Shown in pieces: positions 26,046-35,000 of a stretch of DNA of 64,000 nucleotides. Below the pieces are notes generated by a model, which did no database searches, was not told the DNA's origin, and was given only the letters and a program-made list of their open reading frames with translations. The stretch spans positions 151,984 through 215,983 of the forward strand of contig NZ_JAECZA010000289.1 of the NCBI RefSeq assembly GCF_016056275.1, read 5' to 3'. Made by a program: the position numbers and the translations under genes. The DNA is from Dendronalium phyllosphericum CENA369 (GTDB taxonomy: Bacteria; Cyanobacteriota; Cyanobacteriia; Cyanobacteriales; Nostocaceae). The stretch's first letter is position 1. Every line of letters starts with the position of its first letter.

Positions 26046-26777
26046 ATGAGCAAACTAAAAGGGAAGTCAGTCCTGATCACTGGCGCATCTCAAGGACTGG
26101 GACGACAATTAGCTATTGATTTTGCCCGTGAAGGAGCAACTAGAATCTCGATCATCGGGCGACGGGTTGAAGGTCTGAACGAGGTATGTCAACGAATTCA
26201 GGAGATTGCACCCCAGACTAAAGTCTTAGCGATCGCTGCCGACTTAGCACAAGCAGAAGAGGTTGAGCGCGTTGTAGCAATGACACTAAGAGAATTTGAC
26301 CATCGCCTTGATGTGCTAGTTAATAACGCAGCAGCAATTGGCCCTACTCCAATACCATTCCTCGTTGACTACCCTTTGGAAGATTTCCGCTACGTACTTA
26401 ACACAAATTTGATTGCACCGTTTGTGATGATTCAGAAGGTCTTCCCTACAATGGTTAAAACAGGTGGCTCCATCATTAACGTAACCAGTGATACGGGTGT
26501 AACTGGTTATCCGGGCTGGGGAGCTTATAGCATCTCAAAATTTTCTTTAGAAGGGATGTCACAGGTTTGGGCAGCAGAACTAGAAGGAAGTTGGGTGCGC
26601 CTAAACTGGGTAGATCCTGGTGATATGAACACTGCAATGCACAGGGCATCGGAACCGGAAGCTGATCGTACCCGTTGGGCAGAACCAGCAAAAGTAACAG
26701 ATGTCTTTATTTATCTAGCTTCAGATGAATCACAGCGAGTGAGTGGGCAAAGATTTCAAGCTCAGGTTCCCGATTAG
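26046..26777 (+). CDS. Short-chain dehydrogenase/reductase (SDR)
   Basis: A complete classical SDR of 243 residues: TGASQGLGRQLA (NAD(P)-binding), IGRR (suggesting NADP), NNAAA, the catalytic Ser in INVTSDTG and YSISK. Substrate is unknown. It is one of the few intact genes between 18.8 and 26.8 kb. Its closing residues QRVSGQRFQAQ match the family's usual end, so it is full length. Confidence 0.88.
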   Translation: MSKLKGKSVLITGASQGLGRQLAIDFAREGATRISIIGRRVEGLNEVCQRIQEIAPQTKVLAIAADLAQAEEVERVVAMTLREFDHRLDVLVNNAAAIGPTPIPFLVDYPLEDFRYVLNTNLIAPFVMIQKVFPTMVKTGGSIINVTSDTGVTGYPGWGAYSISKFSLEGMSQVWAAELEGSWVRLNWVDPGDMNTAMHRASEPEADRTRWAEPAKVTDVFIYLASDESQRVSGQRFQAQVPD

Positions 26778-26790
26778 ATCCAGGAATATC

Positions 26791-26835
26791 AATGCTCCTA
26801 GCGATTCTCTATTTTGTGCGGGTGGATACAACAAA
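26791..26835 (+). pseudogene. Third FmdE-family relic (about 45 bp)
   Basis: AATGCTCCTAGCGATTCTCT and the bases after it match the 3' end of the FmdE-like gene at 21490-21535 (AATGCTTCTAGTGATTCTCT). Only this short end is left, between the SDR gene and speY. Confidence 0.5.
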
Positions 26836-26862
26836 GGGGGCAATATGCCCCCCTAAAAATCT

Positions 26863-27906
26863 CTACACAGTTGCTACCTTGGGTTGAGGTTTAGTGAATA
26901 ACTCGGCTAAATGATGTGGTTGGCGATCGCGCCAGTTACCCTTACCATAGGCATACCCCGCGATTAACGGGAACGCCACAGTCGCCTCAGAAAACACCAT
27001 CTGTTCAGTAGCTTTGTCTACCTTCCCCCAAGAATGAGCCTCTTTGAGGGTAGAACCGGATAAAGCGCCATCCCGTTCATCAGCGACGGTAACTTGAATT
27101 GTATACTTGTGCATACTCGTATCAAATCCCAGCATTTCCGCAGCTACTACCGTATCCTGGGCGAAGTTTTTTGGTACACCGCCACCAATCATCACCAATC
27201 CAGTGTAGTTGGAAGCTAGTTTGCACTGCGTCAACTCCCGGAAGTCTCGCACTGAGTCAATGGTTAAATGAGATTCTGGGGAATTCCATTGGTGATGGAC
27301 TAAGCCAAACCCAGCAGAACAGTCACTAAAAGCGGGGACAAAAATTGGTACTTGGTGTTGATAAGCGGCTTGCACTACAGATTGGCCATAATTACCCCGA
27401 CGTTCTAAATAAATTGCCATCTGCTCAATAAATTCCCGTGAAGAATAGGGACGCTTCTCTAAATTCTCGGCGATTTCGGCGATCGTCATGTCGCACACCC
27501 GCAGTTGATCTTCATCAATGTAGGTGTCATATATGCGGTCTATCCGTTGCTGTCTTAATACCTCATCATCTGCAAAGGGGTCGCCGACATAATGGCGATA
27601 ACCCAACGCTTCAAAGAAATCTTGGTCAACAATGTTAGCTCCGGTAGAAACAATTGCATCTACCATATTGTGAGTAATTAAATCGTGGACTATTCCCTTA
27701 AGTCCAGCACTAAATAAAGACCCAGCTAAACACAGAATAATCGTGCATTCTTTATCTTGCAGCATTGCGTCGTAAATTTTTGCTGCCCGCCCCAAATTAC
27801 GACCTTGGAAAGCTGTCTTACCCATTGCTTCCACCAAGCCAACAACATCAAAAGCTTTTATGTCAATTGCTTGTACGGTTTCTTGCAAAAGTTCTTCACG
27901 ATTCAT
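26863..27906 (-). CDS. speY: Deoxyhypusine-synthase-like homospermidine synthase (SpeY)
   Basis: This 347-residue protein has the deoxyhypusine synthase fold: FQGRNLGRAAKIYDAML, LAGSLFSAGLKGIVHDLI, VSTGANIVDQDFFEALG, and the active-site Lys region LKEAHSWGKV. Bacteria lack eIF5A, so the family makes polyamines instead. In Anabaena a DHS homologue is required for homospermidine synthesis and normal diazotrophic growth; this gene is its likely equivalent. Ornithine aminotransferase follows upstream on the same strand, which is consistent with arginine/polyamine metabolism. Confidence 0.85.
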   Translation of the reverse strand: MNREELLQETVQAIDIKAFDVVGLVEAMGKTAFQGRNLGRAAKIYDAMLQDKECTIILCLAGSLFSAGLKGIVHDLITHNMVDAIVSTGANIVDQDFFEALGYRHYVGDPFADDEVLRQQRIDRIYDTYIDEDQLRVCDMTIAEIAENLEKRPYSSREFIEQMAIYLERRGNYGQSVVQAAYQHQVPIFVPAFSDCSAGFGLVHHQWNSPESHLTIDSVRDFRELTQCKLASNYTGLVMIGGGVPKNFAQDTVVAAEMLGFDTSMHKYTIQVTVADERDGALSGSTLKEAHSWGKVDKATEQMVFSEATVAFPLIAGYAYGKGNWRDRQPHHLAELFTKPQPKVATV

Positions 27907-28017
27907 GGTAGATTGTCCTTTTTATTGAAAATTAAAATCATCCGGTCTGCTCACGCAACTAGAAGGCAAAAACCTATAGTATAAAACTCCTTTCTTTTGC
28001 CTTTTGACTCCTTCAGA

Positions 28018-28100
28018 GTGACGCTCCTGCGTCGCTAACGCTGCGCTAACGCCACTTGCTTCAAGTCGGGAAACCGCAAGGGCGCAGTGGCTCACTTTTT
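28018..28100. repeat. Dispersed palindromic repeat (copy 1)
   Basis: GACGCTCCTGCGTCGCTAAC, then CCACTTGCTTCAAGTCGGGA and GCGCAGTGGCTC. The same pattern occurs at 62945-63040. It lies in the speY-rocD spacer (27907-28292), which holds nothing else I recognise. Confidence 0.6.
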
Positions 28101-28292
28101 ACTTTTACCTTTTTGTACTAGGTGCTTCGCAGTGGTCATACCACGACAAACCGGGATTTGATTGCCGTCTTTTATTCAATTTGACGTGCAAATCCCAGAT
28201 ACTCACGAGTTGGGTGAGACGATTGTTCAATTTTGCTACTAATGAATTTTTAAACACTACAAATCACCCCGCAGAACTCAATTTATGCCAAA

Positions 28293-29543
28293 CTAACCAG
28301 TGGTTGTCAAAACGCGCTCAATTTTTTCTAATGCCCAATCTATTTCATCTTTGGAAATAACTAAAGGTGGAGCAAAACGAATGACATTATCTCTAGTCTC
28401 TTTAGCTAATAATCCCTCTTTAGCTAAAGCTTTACAAAAACGCCTTGCACCACCAGCTTCGGGGTACAATTCCATGCCAATTAATAAACCTTTTCCGCGT
28501 ACTTCCTTGATATATGAACTCTTAATTGATTGTAAGTTTTCTATAAAATATTCCCCTAGTTTTAAGGCTTTTTCTGGTAACTCTTCTTCAACAATTACAT
28601 CCAGTGCTGCAATTCCAATAGCAGCAGCTAAGGGATTTCCGCCAAAGGTACTACCATGATCTCCAGGCTGAAATACACCCATGACTTCCTCTGTCGAAAT
28701 AAACGCGGAAATGGGATAAAATCCACCAGATAAAGCTTTACCTACAGTTATGCCATCAGGCTTGACATCCTCGTATTGATAAGCAAACATTTTACCTGTT
28801 CTTCCCAAGCCAGTTTGAATTTCATCAAAAACCAGTAAGACATGATGATGGCGACAGATTTGTTCAGCTTGCTTTAAAAACCCATGAGGCGGAACAATAA
28901 TGCCTCCCTCACCCTGAATTGGTTCTACCAAAAATGCCGCAGTGTTAGGAGTAATCGCTTTTTCTAAAGCCTCAGCATCACCAAAAGGAATAACTTTAAA
29001 CCCAGTAGTTAAAGGGCCAAAGCCATCTTGATATTGTTCTTCTGTAGAAAAGCTAATTAAACTAATAGTGCGTCCAGAAAAATTATTACCACAAACAATA
29101 ATTTCTGCTTGATTTTCTGGTACACCTTTTACTTTATAAGCCCATTTACGAATGGCTTTGATGGCCGTTTCCACAGCTTCGGCTCCCGAATTCATGGGTA
29201 GCACTTTAGGTAAACCAGAAATTTCAGAAAGCTTTTGATAAAATTTTCCCAATTGGTCATTGCGAAAAGCTCTAGAAGTTAATGTAACTTGTTGAGCTTG
29301 TTTTATCATTGCTTGGAGAATTTTGGGATGACAATGACCCTGATTTAATGCTGAATAAGCTGAAAGAAAATCGAGGTATTTTTTACCTTCTATATCCCAT
29401 ACCCATACTCCTTCTCCTTTGGTAATGACTACATCTAAAGGATGGTAATTATCAGCACCATATTGCTGTTCTAGTTCAATATAATCCTGGGTATTCATAG
29501 TGTTAAAAGAGGGAATTCCCAGAGTTACGTCTGCTGCTTGCAT
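28293..29543 (-). CDS. rocD: Ornithine aminotransferase (ornithine--oxo-acid transaminase)
   Basis: This 416-residue class-III aminotransferase is full length. Motifs: LDFLSAYSALNQGHCHPKI, MNSGAEAVETAIK, EPIQGEGGIIVPP, VFDEIQTGLGRTG, the PLP-lysine segment VGKALSGG, and STFGGNPLAAA. It converts ornithine to glutamate semialdehyde. The start at 29543 is set by AGGAG five bases before the ATG. It lies upstream of speY, so both may act in ornithine/arginine use. Confidence 0.92.
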   Translation of the reverse strand: MQAADVTLGIPSFNTMNTQDYIELEQQYGADNYHPLDVVITKGEGVWVWDIEGKKYLDFLSAYSALNQGHCHPKILQAMIKQAQQVTLTSRAFRNDQLGKFYQKLSEISGLPKVLPMNSGAEAVETAIKAIRKWAYKVKGVPENQAEIIVCGNNFSGRTISLISFSTEEQYQDGFGPLTTGFKVIPFGDAEALEKAITPNTAAFLVEPIQGEGGIIVPPHGFLKQAEQICRHHHVLLVFDEIQTGLGRTGKMFAYQYEDVKPDGITVGKALSGGFYPISAFISTEEVMGVFQPGDHGSTFGGNPLAAAIGIAALDVIVEEELPEKALKLGEYFIENLQSIKSSYIKEVRGKGLLIGMELYPEAGGARRFCKALAKEGLLAKETRDNVIRFAPPLVISKDEIDWALEKIERVLTTTG

Positions 29544-30193
29544 ATTTGCTCCTGATAGTTTTGAGAGGTTAAAATCAAACTAGAAAACATCTGAAAGATT
29601 ACCAGTCGAATAAGATACTCAACAGGTATGAGCAGAAGAAAAAATCTGGCTTTGTCTTCGTTTTATAGTTCCCAATTTCAGGGTGCTATTGACATGAAAG
29701 CCAAGACTTTAATCATAAGATTAGTAAGTCATGCCAAACACAAGCGATACTATTCAAAATGTATGGATTTTTTCTAAATATCTAATTTAGCCAGTAATTA
29801 TTGACCAGCCATTTGCTCATCTTCCAGACACGCAACTTGTGTAGGATATTTCGTACCTACTTTTAGTGAAGAAAACCAGTTGCCCACTCTGTCTGAATGT
29901 AAAATTTTGCTGGCATAAAAACCGATAGTGTAAAGTGTAACGTTTTCGGTAGTAAATGTGTTTTTGTCTGCAAAATGCGGACAAAAATTTTGATATTTTT
30001 ATAAAATATCTTTAGTTAGTCAAAAAAGCTGTTTTTTTGACTGTCGTGCCATTTAGATTATCATTAAATTCCCAATCTATCAATGCTAGGGAGGGGGATA
30101 AGAAAATTGCAGCACTAAATTAGCACCTGTAGATCGCCCAATTGAAGTTAAATCCAGAGGTTGTACACATAATAAAGTTGAGTAGACACTAAG
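29544..30193. other. Intergenic region without a confirmed gene
   Basis: No ORF above 60 codons lies here. A 49-codon plus-strand frame starts near 29627 and is unrecognised. AGTCAAAAAA / TTTTTTGACT at 30018-30042 forms a 10-bp terminator-like stem. On the minus strand near 30090-30180 a short frame (CVQPLDLTSIGRSTGANLVL) looks protein-like but unidentified. Confidence 0.4.
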
Positions 30194-30505
30194 TTACCTT
30201 TGTAATGCAGCGATCGCTACCTCTTTGTTCCAGTAAGCTCGTAGTGTTTGAATTTTACCAGCAGCATTGATTTCAAATAAATCAATACCTTCAAATGTAA
30301 TCTCATGACCATTTTTCCCAATACCGCGTCCCATCCATTTGACAGCAACTTCATTGCCCACAATATGCACAAATTCTTCAGTCAGTCCCACGGTTTCAAA
30401 CATGCCAGCAATACTCAAGAAAAACTGGCGAATTGCCGTATGTCCTTCTAAAACATTACCACCAACCGGATCGTATGAACGAATGAAACAGCCCTGCTGC
30501 TCTAA
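30194..30505 (-). pseudogene. SnoaL/NTF2-like protein, 5'-truncated
   Basis: An open frame without a start codon reads FIRSYDPVGGNVLEGHTAIR, SIAGMFETVGL, and GIDLFEINAAGKIQTLRAYW, the C-terminal three quarters of a SnoaL-like (NTF2 fold) polyketide cyclase/isomerase. It begins abruptly at about 30505, beside the stop codon of hypB. A TTG at 30416 could start a 74-residue remnant. A deletion next to hypB probably removed the front. Confidence 0.7.
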
Positions 30506-30511
30506 GGGGGA

Positions 30512-31363
30512 CTACAGTTGGTGCAAGATTTGATCTGAGAAGTTTGCCACTTTTTCTGATAGCCATTTGTACCAACTATCTAATCCAGCACCTGTCTTCG
30601 CAGATACCTGAAAAAATTGTATACGAGGATTAACTTGGTGTGCATATTCTATGCATTTTTGCACATCAAATTCTACATAAGGCAACAAATCGATTTTAGT
30701 GATAATCATAATTTCACTAGCACGAAACATATGAGGATATTTGATTGGCTTATCTTCTCCCTCTGTGACGGAGAGAATCACGACTTTTGCCTGTTCTCCC
30801 AAATCAAATAAAGCCGGACAAACTAAATTACCCACATTCTCAATCATTACTACTGAGTTTAGGGGTGGATTTAGTTGTTGTAAACCTCTATCTATCATTG
30901 ATGCATCGAGATGACAGCCAGTTCCGGTATTAATTTGAACGACTTTACAGCCTGTTTCTCTAATTTTTTGAGCGTCATTGGTTGTTTCTTGGTCGCCTTC
31001 AATAACACTCAGGGTCAGCTGATGTTTTAAATCATTGATAGTTCGCGTTAACAGAGTTGTTTTCCCTGCACCTGGAGAACTCATTAAATTTAAAGTTAGA
31101 ATATTTCGACCTTTGAACCAACCCCGATTTTGAGCAGCAATTAAATTATTTTTTGCTAAAATGTCTTGTTCTAAAGATATAGTTGTGTTGTGAATTTTGG
31201 CATGATTGTGTGCAGCTTCGTGGTGGCGATCGCTACTATGAGAATGAGTGATGATAGTACCATTCGGTAAAGTGTGAGTGTGATGATGGCGTTCAACTTC
31301 ACTAATTTCTGGATTAGTAATTGTAGGTTCGCTATCATCAGAACAACCGCAGGTTACACACAT
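30512..31363 (-). CDS. hypB: Hydrogenase nickel-incorporation GTPase HypB (operon copy)
   Basis: This 283-residue protein has MCVTCGCSDD, one His-rich stretch (ERHHHTHTLPNG and HSHSSDRHHEAAHNHAKIH), SSPGAGKTTLL, EGDQETTNDA and TKIDLLP. It starts within the end of hypA (10-bp overlap) as the last gene of the hyp operon. Its closing residues NFSDQILHQL have no match in the other copy and end at the join with the truncated SnoaL-like gene, so the C-terminus may have been replaced. Confidence 0.95.
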   Translation of the reverse strand: MCVTCGCSDDSEPTITNPEISEVERHHHTHTLPNGTIITHSHSSDRHHEAAHNHAKIHNTTISLEQDILAKNNLIAAQNRGWFKGRNILTLNLMSSPGAGKTTLLTRTINDLKHQLTLSVIEGDQETTNDAQKIRETGCKVVQINTGTGCHLDASMIDRGLQQLNPPLNSVVMIENVGNLVCPALFDLGEQAKVVILSVTEGEDKPIKYPHMFRASEIMIITKIDLLPYVEFDVQKCIEYAHQVNPRIQFFQVSAKTGAGLDSWYKWLSEKVANFSDQILHQL

Positions 31364-31695
31364 ATTTCCTCTATCTCTATTTCTTTAATTTTCAGTTCTT
31401 CACCAGTTATTAAATTTAATTGCACGCTACCACACTTACAAATACCAAATGGCTTGTCTAGAACAATTTCTGCACCACATTGCTGACATTGTGCTAAACC
31501 GGAAATTTCTCTAATTTCTAAAATTGCCCCTGCTAAAACTGTGTCTTGAGTGCAAATATCAAAACAAAATTGTACGGCATCAGGCATAATAGCTGAAAGT
31601 TTACCGATTTCTAATACAATTCGTCTTACTTTTTTGCCTCCAGCATGTTCGGTCACAATTGCCACAATATTTTGCGTGATTCCTAATTCATGCAT
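31354..31695 (-). CDS. hypA: Hydrogenase maturation nickel metallochaperone HypA
   Basis: This 113-residue protein begins MHELGITQNIV with the MHE nickel site and has a zinc knuckle of C-x-x-C (QCQQCG) with C-x-C (GICKCGS). It hands nickel to HypB and the hydrogenase large subunit. Length is normal for HypA. It overlaps hypB by 10 bp and follows hypE after 16 bp, so it is co-transcribed. Confidence 0.95.
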   Translation of the reverse strand: MHELGITQNIVAIVTEHAGGKKVRRIVLEIGKLSAIMPDAVQFCFDICTQDTVLAGAILEIREISGLAQCQQCGAEIVLDKPFGICKCGSVQLNLITGEELKIKEIEIEEICV

Positions 31696-31711
31696 AAAAA
31701 ACTATTAGATT

Positions 31712-32815
31712 TTAACAAATACGCGGCAACTGTTCGCCTACAAGCATATCTACAATACGTTCTGACTCAAAAACTGTTTTTAATAAAACAATTCCTGGAG
31801 GCGAGGAAATAACTTCGCCAATAATACAAGCATCTTTACCTGTGGGATGAGATTTCATTACTGATAAAACAGTGTCTGCATTTTCTTTTGCTACCACCAC
31901 TACCAACTTACCTTCATTGGCTAGATATAAAGGATCTAAACCTAAAATTTCGCAAATTCCTTTGACTTCTTCACGCACTGGTATAGACTCTTCTTCAAGC
32001 CGAATTCCTACGTTAGAACTAAGGGCAAATTCATTTAAAACTGTGGCTAACCCGCCGCGTGTGGCATCCCGCATCGCATGTACTTTTGGACAAGCTTTGA
32101 GGATAGTTTCTATTAAATTATGCAACGGCTGACAATCACTTTGGATATCAGTTTCTAAGGCTAACTCTCCACGGGCAACTAAAATTGCTGCCCCATGATT
32201 GCCTAATTCACCATTAAGAATTACTACATCTCCAGGTTGAATATTTTGGGTGGAAATGCTAATTCCTGAGGGAATAACGCCAATACCAGCCGTATTAATA
32301 AATAGTTTATCAGCAGCGCCACGATGTACAACTTTTGTATCACCAGTGACGATTTGTACGCCAGCTTTGTTGGCAGCCGCTTTCATACTCTTGGCGACAC
32401 GCCGCAAGGTTTCTACAGCTAGTCCTTCTTCTAAAATCACACTACAGGTGAGATACAAAGGTTTAGCACCACTGACAGCTAAATCATTAACTGTGCCATT
32501 CACGGCTAATTCTCCAATATCACCACCAGGAAAAAATAAAGGATCTACAACATAGGAATCAGTACTAAATGCAAGTCTATCTCCTTGTTGGAGAAGATTA
32601 GATAAATTAAAACTAGCTTGGTCTTCTAATTGCGAAAGAATGGGATTATCAAAATTACTGACAAAGATATCATCAATTAAATCACGCATAGCTTTACCAC
32701 CACTACCATGTGCGAGGGTGATATGCGTATCTTGTACTTTTCCTTGACGGCGGCGGACTTGTTCTATTTTTTGAAATAGAGTATTTGAGGCTGAGTTATT
32801 TATAGAAAAGTCCAT
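31712..32815 (-). CDS. hypE: Hydrogenase expression/formation protein HypE
   Basis: This 367-residue AIR-synthase-like ATPase opens its domain with LAHGSGGKAMRDLI, continues with FSTDSYVVDPLFFPGGDIGE and RDATRGGLATVLNE, and ends in the essential PRIC C-terminus. HypE dehydrates the carbamoyl group on that Cys to the cyanide ligand of the NiFe centre. HypF supplies the carbamoyl group. Confidence 0.96.
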   Translation of the reverse strand: MDFSINNSASNTLFQKIEQVRRRQGKVQDTHITLAHGSGGKAMRDLIDDIFVSNFDNPILSQLEDQASFNLSNLLQQGDRLAFSTDSYVVDPLFFPGGDIGELAVNGTVNDLAVSGAKPLYLTCSVILEEGLAVETLRRVAKSMKAAANKAGVQIVTGDTKVVHRGAADKLFINTAGIGVIPSGISISTQNIQPGDVVILNGELGNHGAAILVARGELALETDIQSDCQPLHNLIETILKACPKVHAMRDATRGGLATVLNEFALSSNVGIRLEEESIPVREEVKGICEILGLDPLYLANEGKLVVVVAKENADTVLSVMKSHPTGKDACIIGEVISSPPGIVLLKTVFESERIVDMLVGEQLPRIC

Positions 32816-33103
32816 TTTTCAAATAATTTGTAAGTTTTTGGAATGTAAGATTTTAGAGTATGTTAACATTAGATTTTTTAACGAACCACAGAGATACAGA
32901 GTTTGAGTGAAGGTAAATAATCTTGTAATGGGAAGAGAGTAACATGTCCCAATATTTGCTAACTAAATTTACTGTAATAATTTATGATCAAACAGCTAGA
33001 AGTCAGAATCAATCGGAAATTCAGTATAATTGGGAGATTAATTACTCAAATTTTCTCCCAATTCTTTAACTATTCTGACTCCTGACTTCTGAATTATTAC
33101 AAT

Positions 33104-33319
33104 TTACCTGCCTGTTTCGTCATGCCTACCACGATGCCTATCAGAATGTAATAGACCACCCACTGCCCAATTTTCGCGTTCAAATTCATCAATGTGAATA
33201 GTTACCCATTCTGGTTTAGTGTCTAAAGCTGAAACTAAAGCATTTGTGATGGCTTCGACTAACCGCCGTTTTTTTTCGATGGAGTGTCCGCGGGAAATTT
33301 TAACAGTAACGAATGGCAT
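33104..33319 (-). CDS. 4-oxalocrotonate tautomerase-family protein in the hyp operon
   Basis: This 71-residue protein begins MPFVTVKI, keeping the catalytic Pro-1 after Met removal, and has IEKKRRLVEAITNAL and an Arg/His-rich tail. It matches the 4-OT tautomerase fold. It lies between hypD (43 bp away) and hypE (288 bp away); a similar gene sits in the hyp cluster of other Nostocales as I recall. No role in hydrogenase maturation is known to me. Confidence 0.8.
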   Translation of the reverse strand: MPFVTVKISRGHSIEKKRRLVEAITNALVSALDTKPEWVTIHIDEFERENWAVGGLLHSDRHRGRHDETGR

Positions 33320-33362
33320 ATAATTATACTCCCATCATCAGATAACTCACTTTAATCTTAGG

Positions 33363-34514
33363 TTATGGAGTTAGAGTTACTATTTTTTGTTCATCAAGTT
33401 TTTTATTCGCGAAATTTGAGAATCTTCCGTATTTGTAATAAGCTGCACAAGCACCTTCGGAAGATACCATACAAGTACCAATAGGTGTTTCTGGCGTGCA
33501 AGCTGTACCAAATACTTTACATTGCCAAGGTTTTAAAACTCCTTTGAGTATTTCTCCACATTGACAAGCTTTATGGTCGGCAACTTTAAGATTGGGAATG
33601 GTAAATTTTAGTTCAGCGTCAAATTGTGCATACTCAGGATGAATTTTTAAGCCGGAATAAGGTATGTCACCTAAGCCGCGCCACTCAAAATTTTCTCGCA
33701 CAATAAAAACTTTATTTATGGCATCTAGTGCCACTTGATTACCAGCTTTTTGTACTAGTCGGTTATATTGATTTTCGACTTCACAACGATTTTCTACTAG
33801 CTGCTGTAATAGCATCCAAATTGATTGAAGAATATCTAAAGGTTCAAAACCGGAAACGACAATTGGTTTATGATACTGTTGGGAAATAAATTCATAAGGG
33901 TCAGTACCAATTACCATGCTGACATGACCAGGCCCGACAAATCCATCTAGTTGCAAATCGGGATTATTTAGTAAAGCTTGGAGGGCAGGAATCACGAGGA
34001 CGTGATTGCAAAACATACTAAAGTTAGGAATTTTTTCGGCTGCTGCTTGCAGGATGGTGAGGGCGGTGCTAGGGGCTGTGGTTTCAAAGCCTAGGGCGAA
34101 GAAGACTATTTCTTTATTGGGGTTGTCTCTAGCAATTTGCAAGCTATCTAGGGGAGAGTAGACCATACGGATATCTGCGCCTTGGGCTTTGGCTTGCAGC
34201 AAGCTGGTTTTGGAACCGGGAACGCGCATGGTATCGCCAAAGGTAGCCAGGATGACGTTATGATTTTGGGAGATGGCGATCGCATCATCTAATCTCCCTT
34301 TTGGCATGACGCATACCGGACAACCAGGCCCGTGAATTAGTTCGATGGCTTTGGGTAGAATTTCTTCGATGCCGTATTTAAAAATAGAGTGAGTGTGTCC
34401 GCCGCATACTTCCATGATTTTGATGGGTTTTTCTAGCTGCTGGCTTAATTTTGTGATTTCGCGGCGTAAGGCTTCAGCTTTTTCAGGTTCTCGGAATTCG
34501 TCTACGTATTTCAT
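33363..34514 (-). CDS. hypD: Hydrogenase maturation protein HypD
   Basis: This 383-residue protein has the HypD hallmarks: EVCGGHTHSIFKYG, HGPGCPVCVMPKGR, ALGFETTAPSTA, GFVGPGHVSMVIGT, and the C-terminal cysteines KACQCGEIL, CKVFGTACTPETPIGTCMVSSEG of the [4Fe-4S] cluster. With HypC it carries the Fe(CN)2CO group during NiFe-centre assembly. It is downstream of hypC. Confidence 0.96.
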   Translation of the reverse strand: MKYVDEFREPEKAEALRREITKLSQQLEKPIKIMEVCGGHTHSIFKYGIEEILPKAIELIHGPGCPVCVMPKGRLDDAIAISQNHNVILATFGDTMRVPGSKTSLLQAKAQGADIRMVYSPLDSLQIARDNPNKEIVFFALGFETTAPSTALTILQAAAEKIPNFSMFCNHVLVIPALQALLNNPDLQLDGFVGPGHVSMVIGTDPYEFISQQYHKPIVVSGFEPLDILQSIWMLLQQLVENRCEVENQYNRLVQKAGNQVALDAINKVFIVRENFEWRGLGDIPYSGLKIHPEYAQFDAELKFTIPNLKVADHKACQCGEILKGVLKPWQCKVFGTACTPETPIGTCMVSSEGACAAYYKYGRFSNFANKKLDEQKIVTLTP

Positions 34515-34611
34515 AGGATGTGGGGAATAATAGGTTTTGTATATTAGTAATTTGTTTTTTAACGAACTGCAAAGAACACAAAGAACGCAAAGGAAGAAAA
34601 AAAGAAGAGTT

Positions 34612-34860
34612 TTAATTAATAATTGCCGCTAGTTCCTGCAATAGTTTTAATGTTTCTGCGGCTTCTTGTTCGTTAATTCGATTCATGGCGAAGCCGACAT
34701 GAACTAATACCCAATCTCCAATACAGGCTTCAGGTGGATGTTGTTCGTCAACGATGCAGGCAATATTTACTTGGCGTTTGACACCAGCAATATTAACGAT
34801 GGCTAATTTATGATTAGTATTAGTTATTTCAATAATTTGACCGGGAATTCCTAAGCACAT
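34612..34860 (-). CDS. hypC: Hydrogenase maturation chaperone HypC
   Basis: The 82-residue protein starts MCLGIPGQIIEI at ATG 34860, with the N-terminal Cys-2 that binds the Fe(CN)2CO group. AAGGA lies 7-8 bases upstream. A 32-residue extension to 34956 has no family match. It acts with HypD and the precursor of the hydrogenase large subunit. A dispersed repeat (ACGAACCACAGAGGTGCAGA) lies just upstream. Confidence 0.95.
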   Translation of the reverse strand: MCLGIPGQIIEITNTNHKLAIVNIAGVKRQVNIACIVDEQHPPEACIGDWVLVHVGFAMNRINEQEAAETLKLLQELAAIIN

Positions 34861-35000
34861 TTTTTTGTCCTTTTTGAGGAGATACGAACCACAGAGGTGC
34901 AGAGAACACAGAGAGAATATAGCAATACTATTTGATTTGTGAAAAAGAACCCACAAAGTAGAGGTTTTTTACAACTCATTTAGGACTGCTCAATTAATTA

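Noticed and set aside
28018-28100. CRISPR-like direct repeats
   Set aside because: Only two distant copies (28018 and 62945) exist, without regular spacers. They are palindromic dispersed repeats. No CRISPR array was seen in the window.
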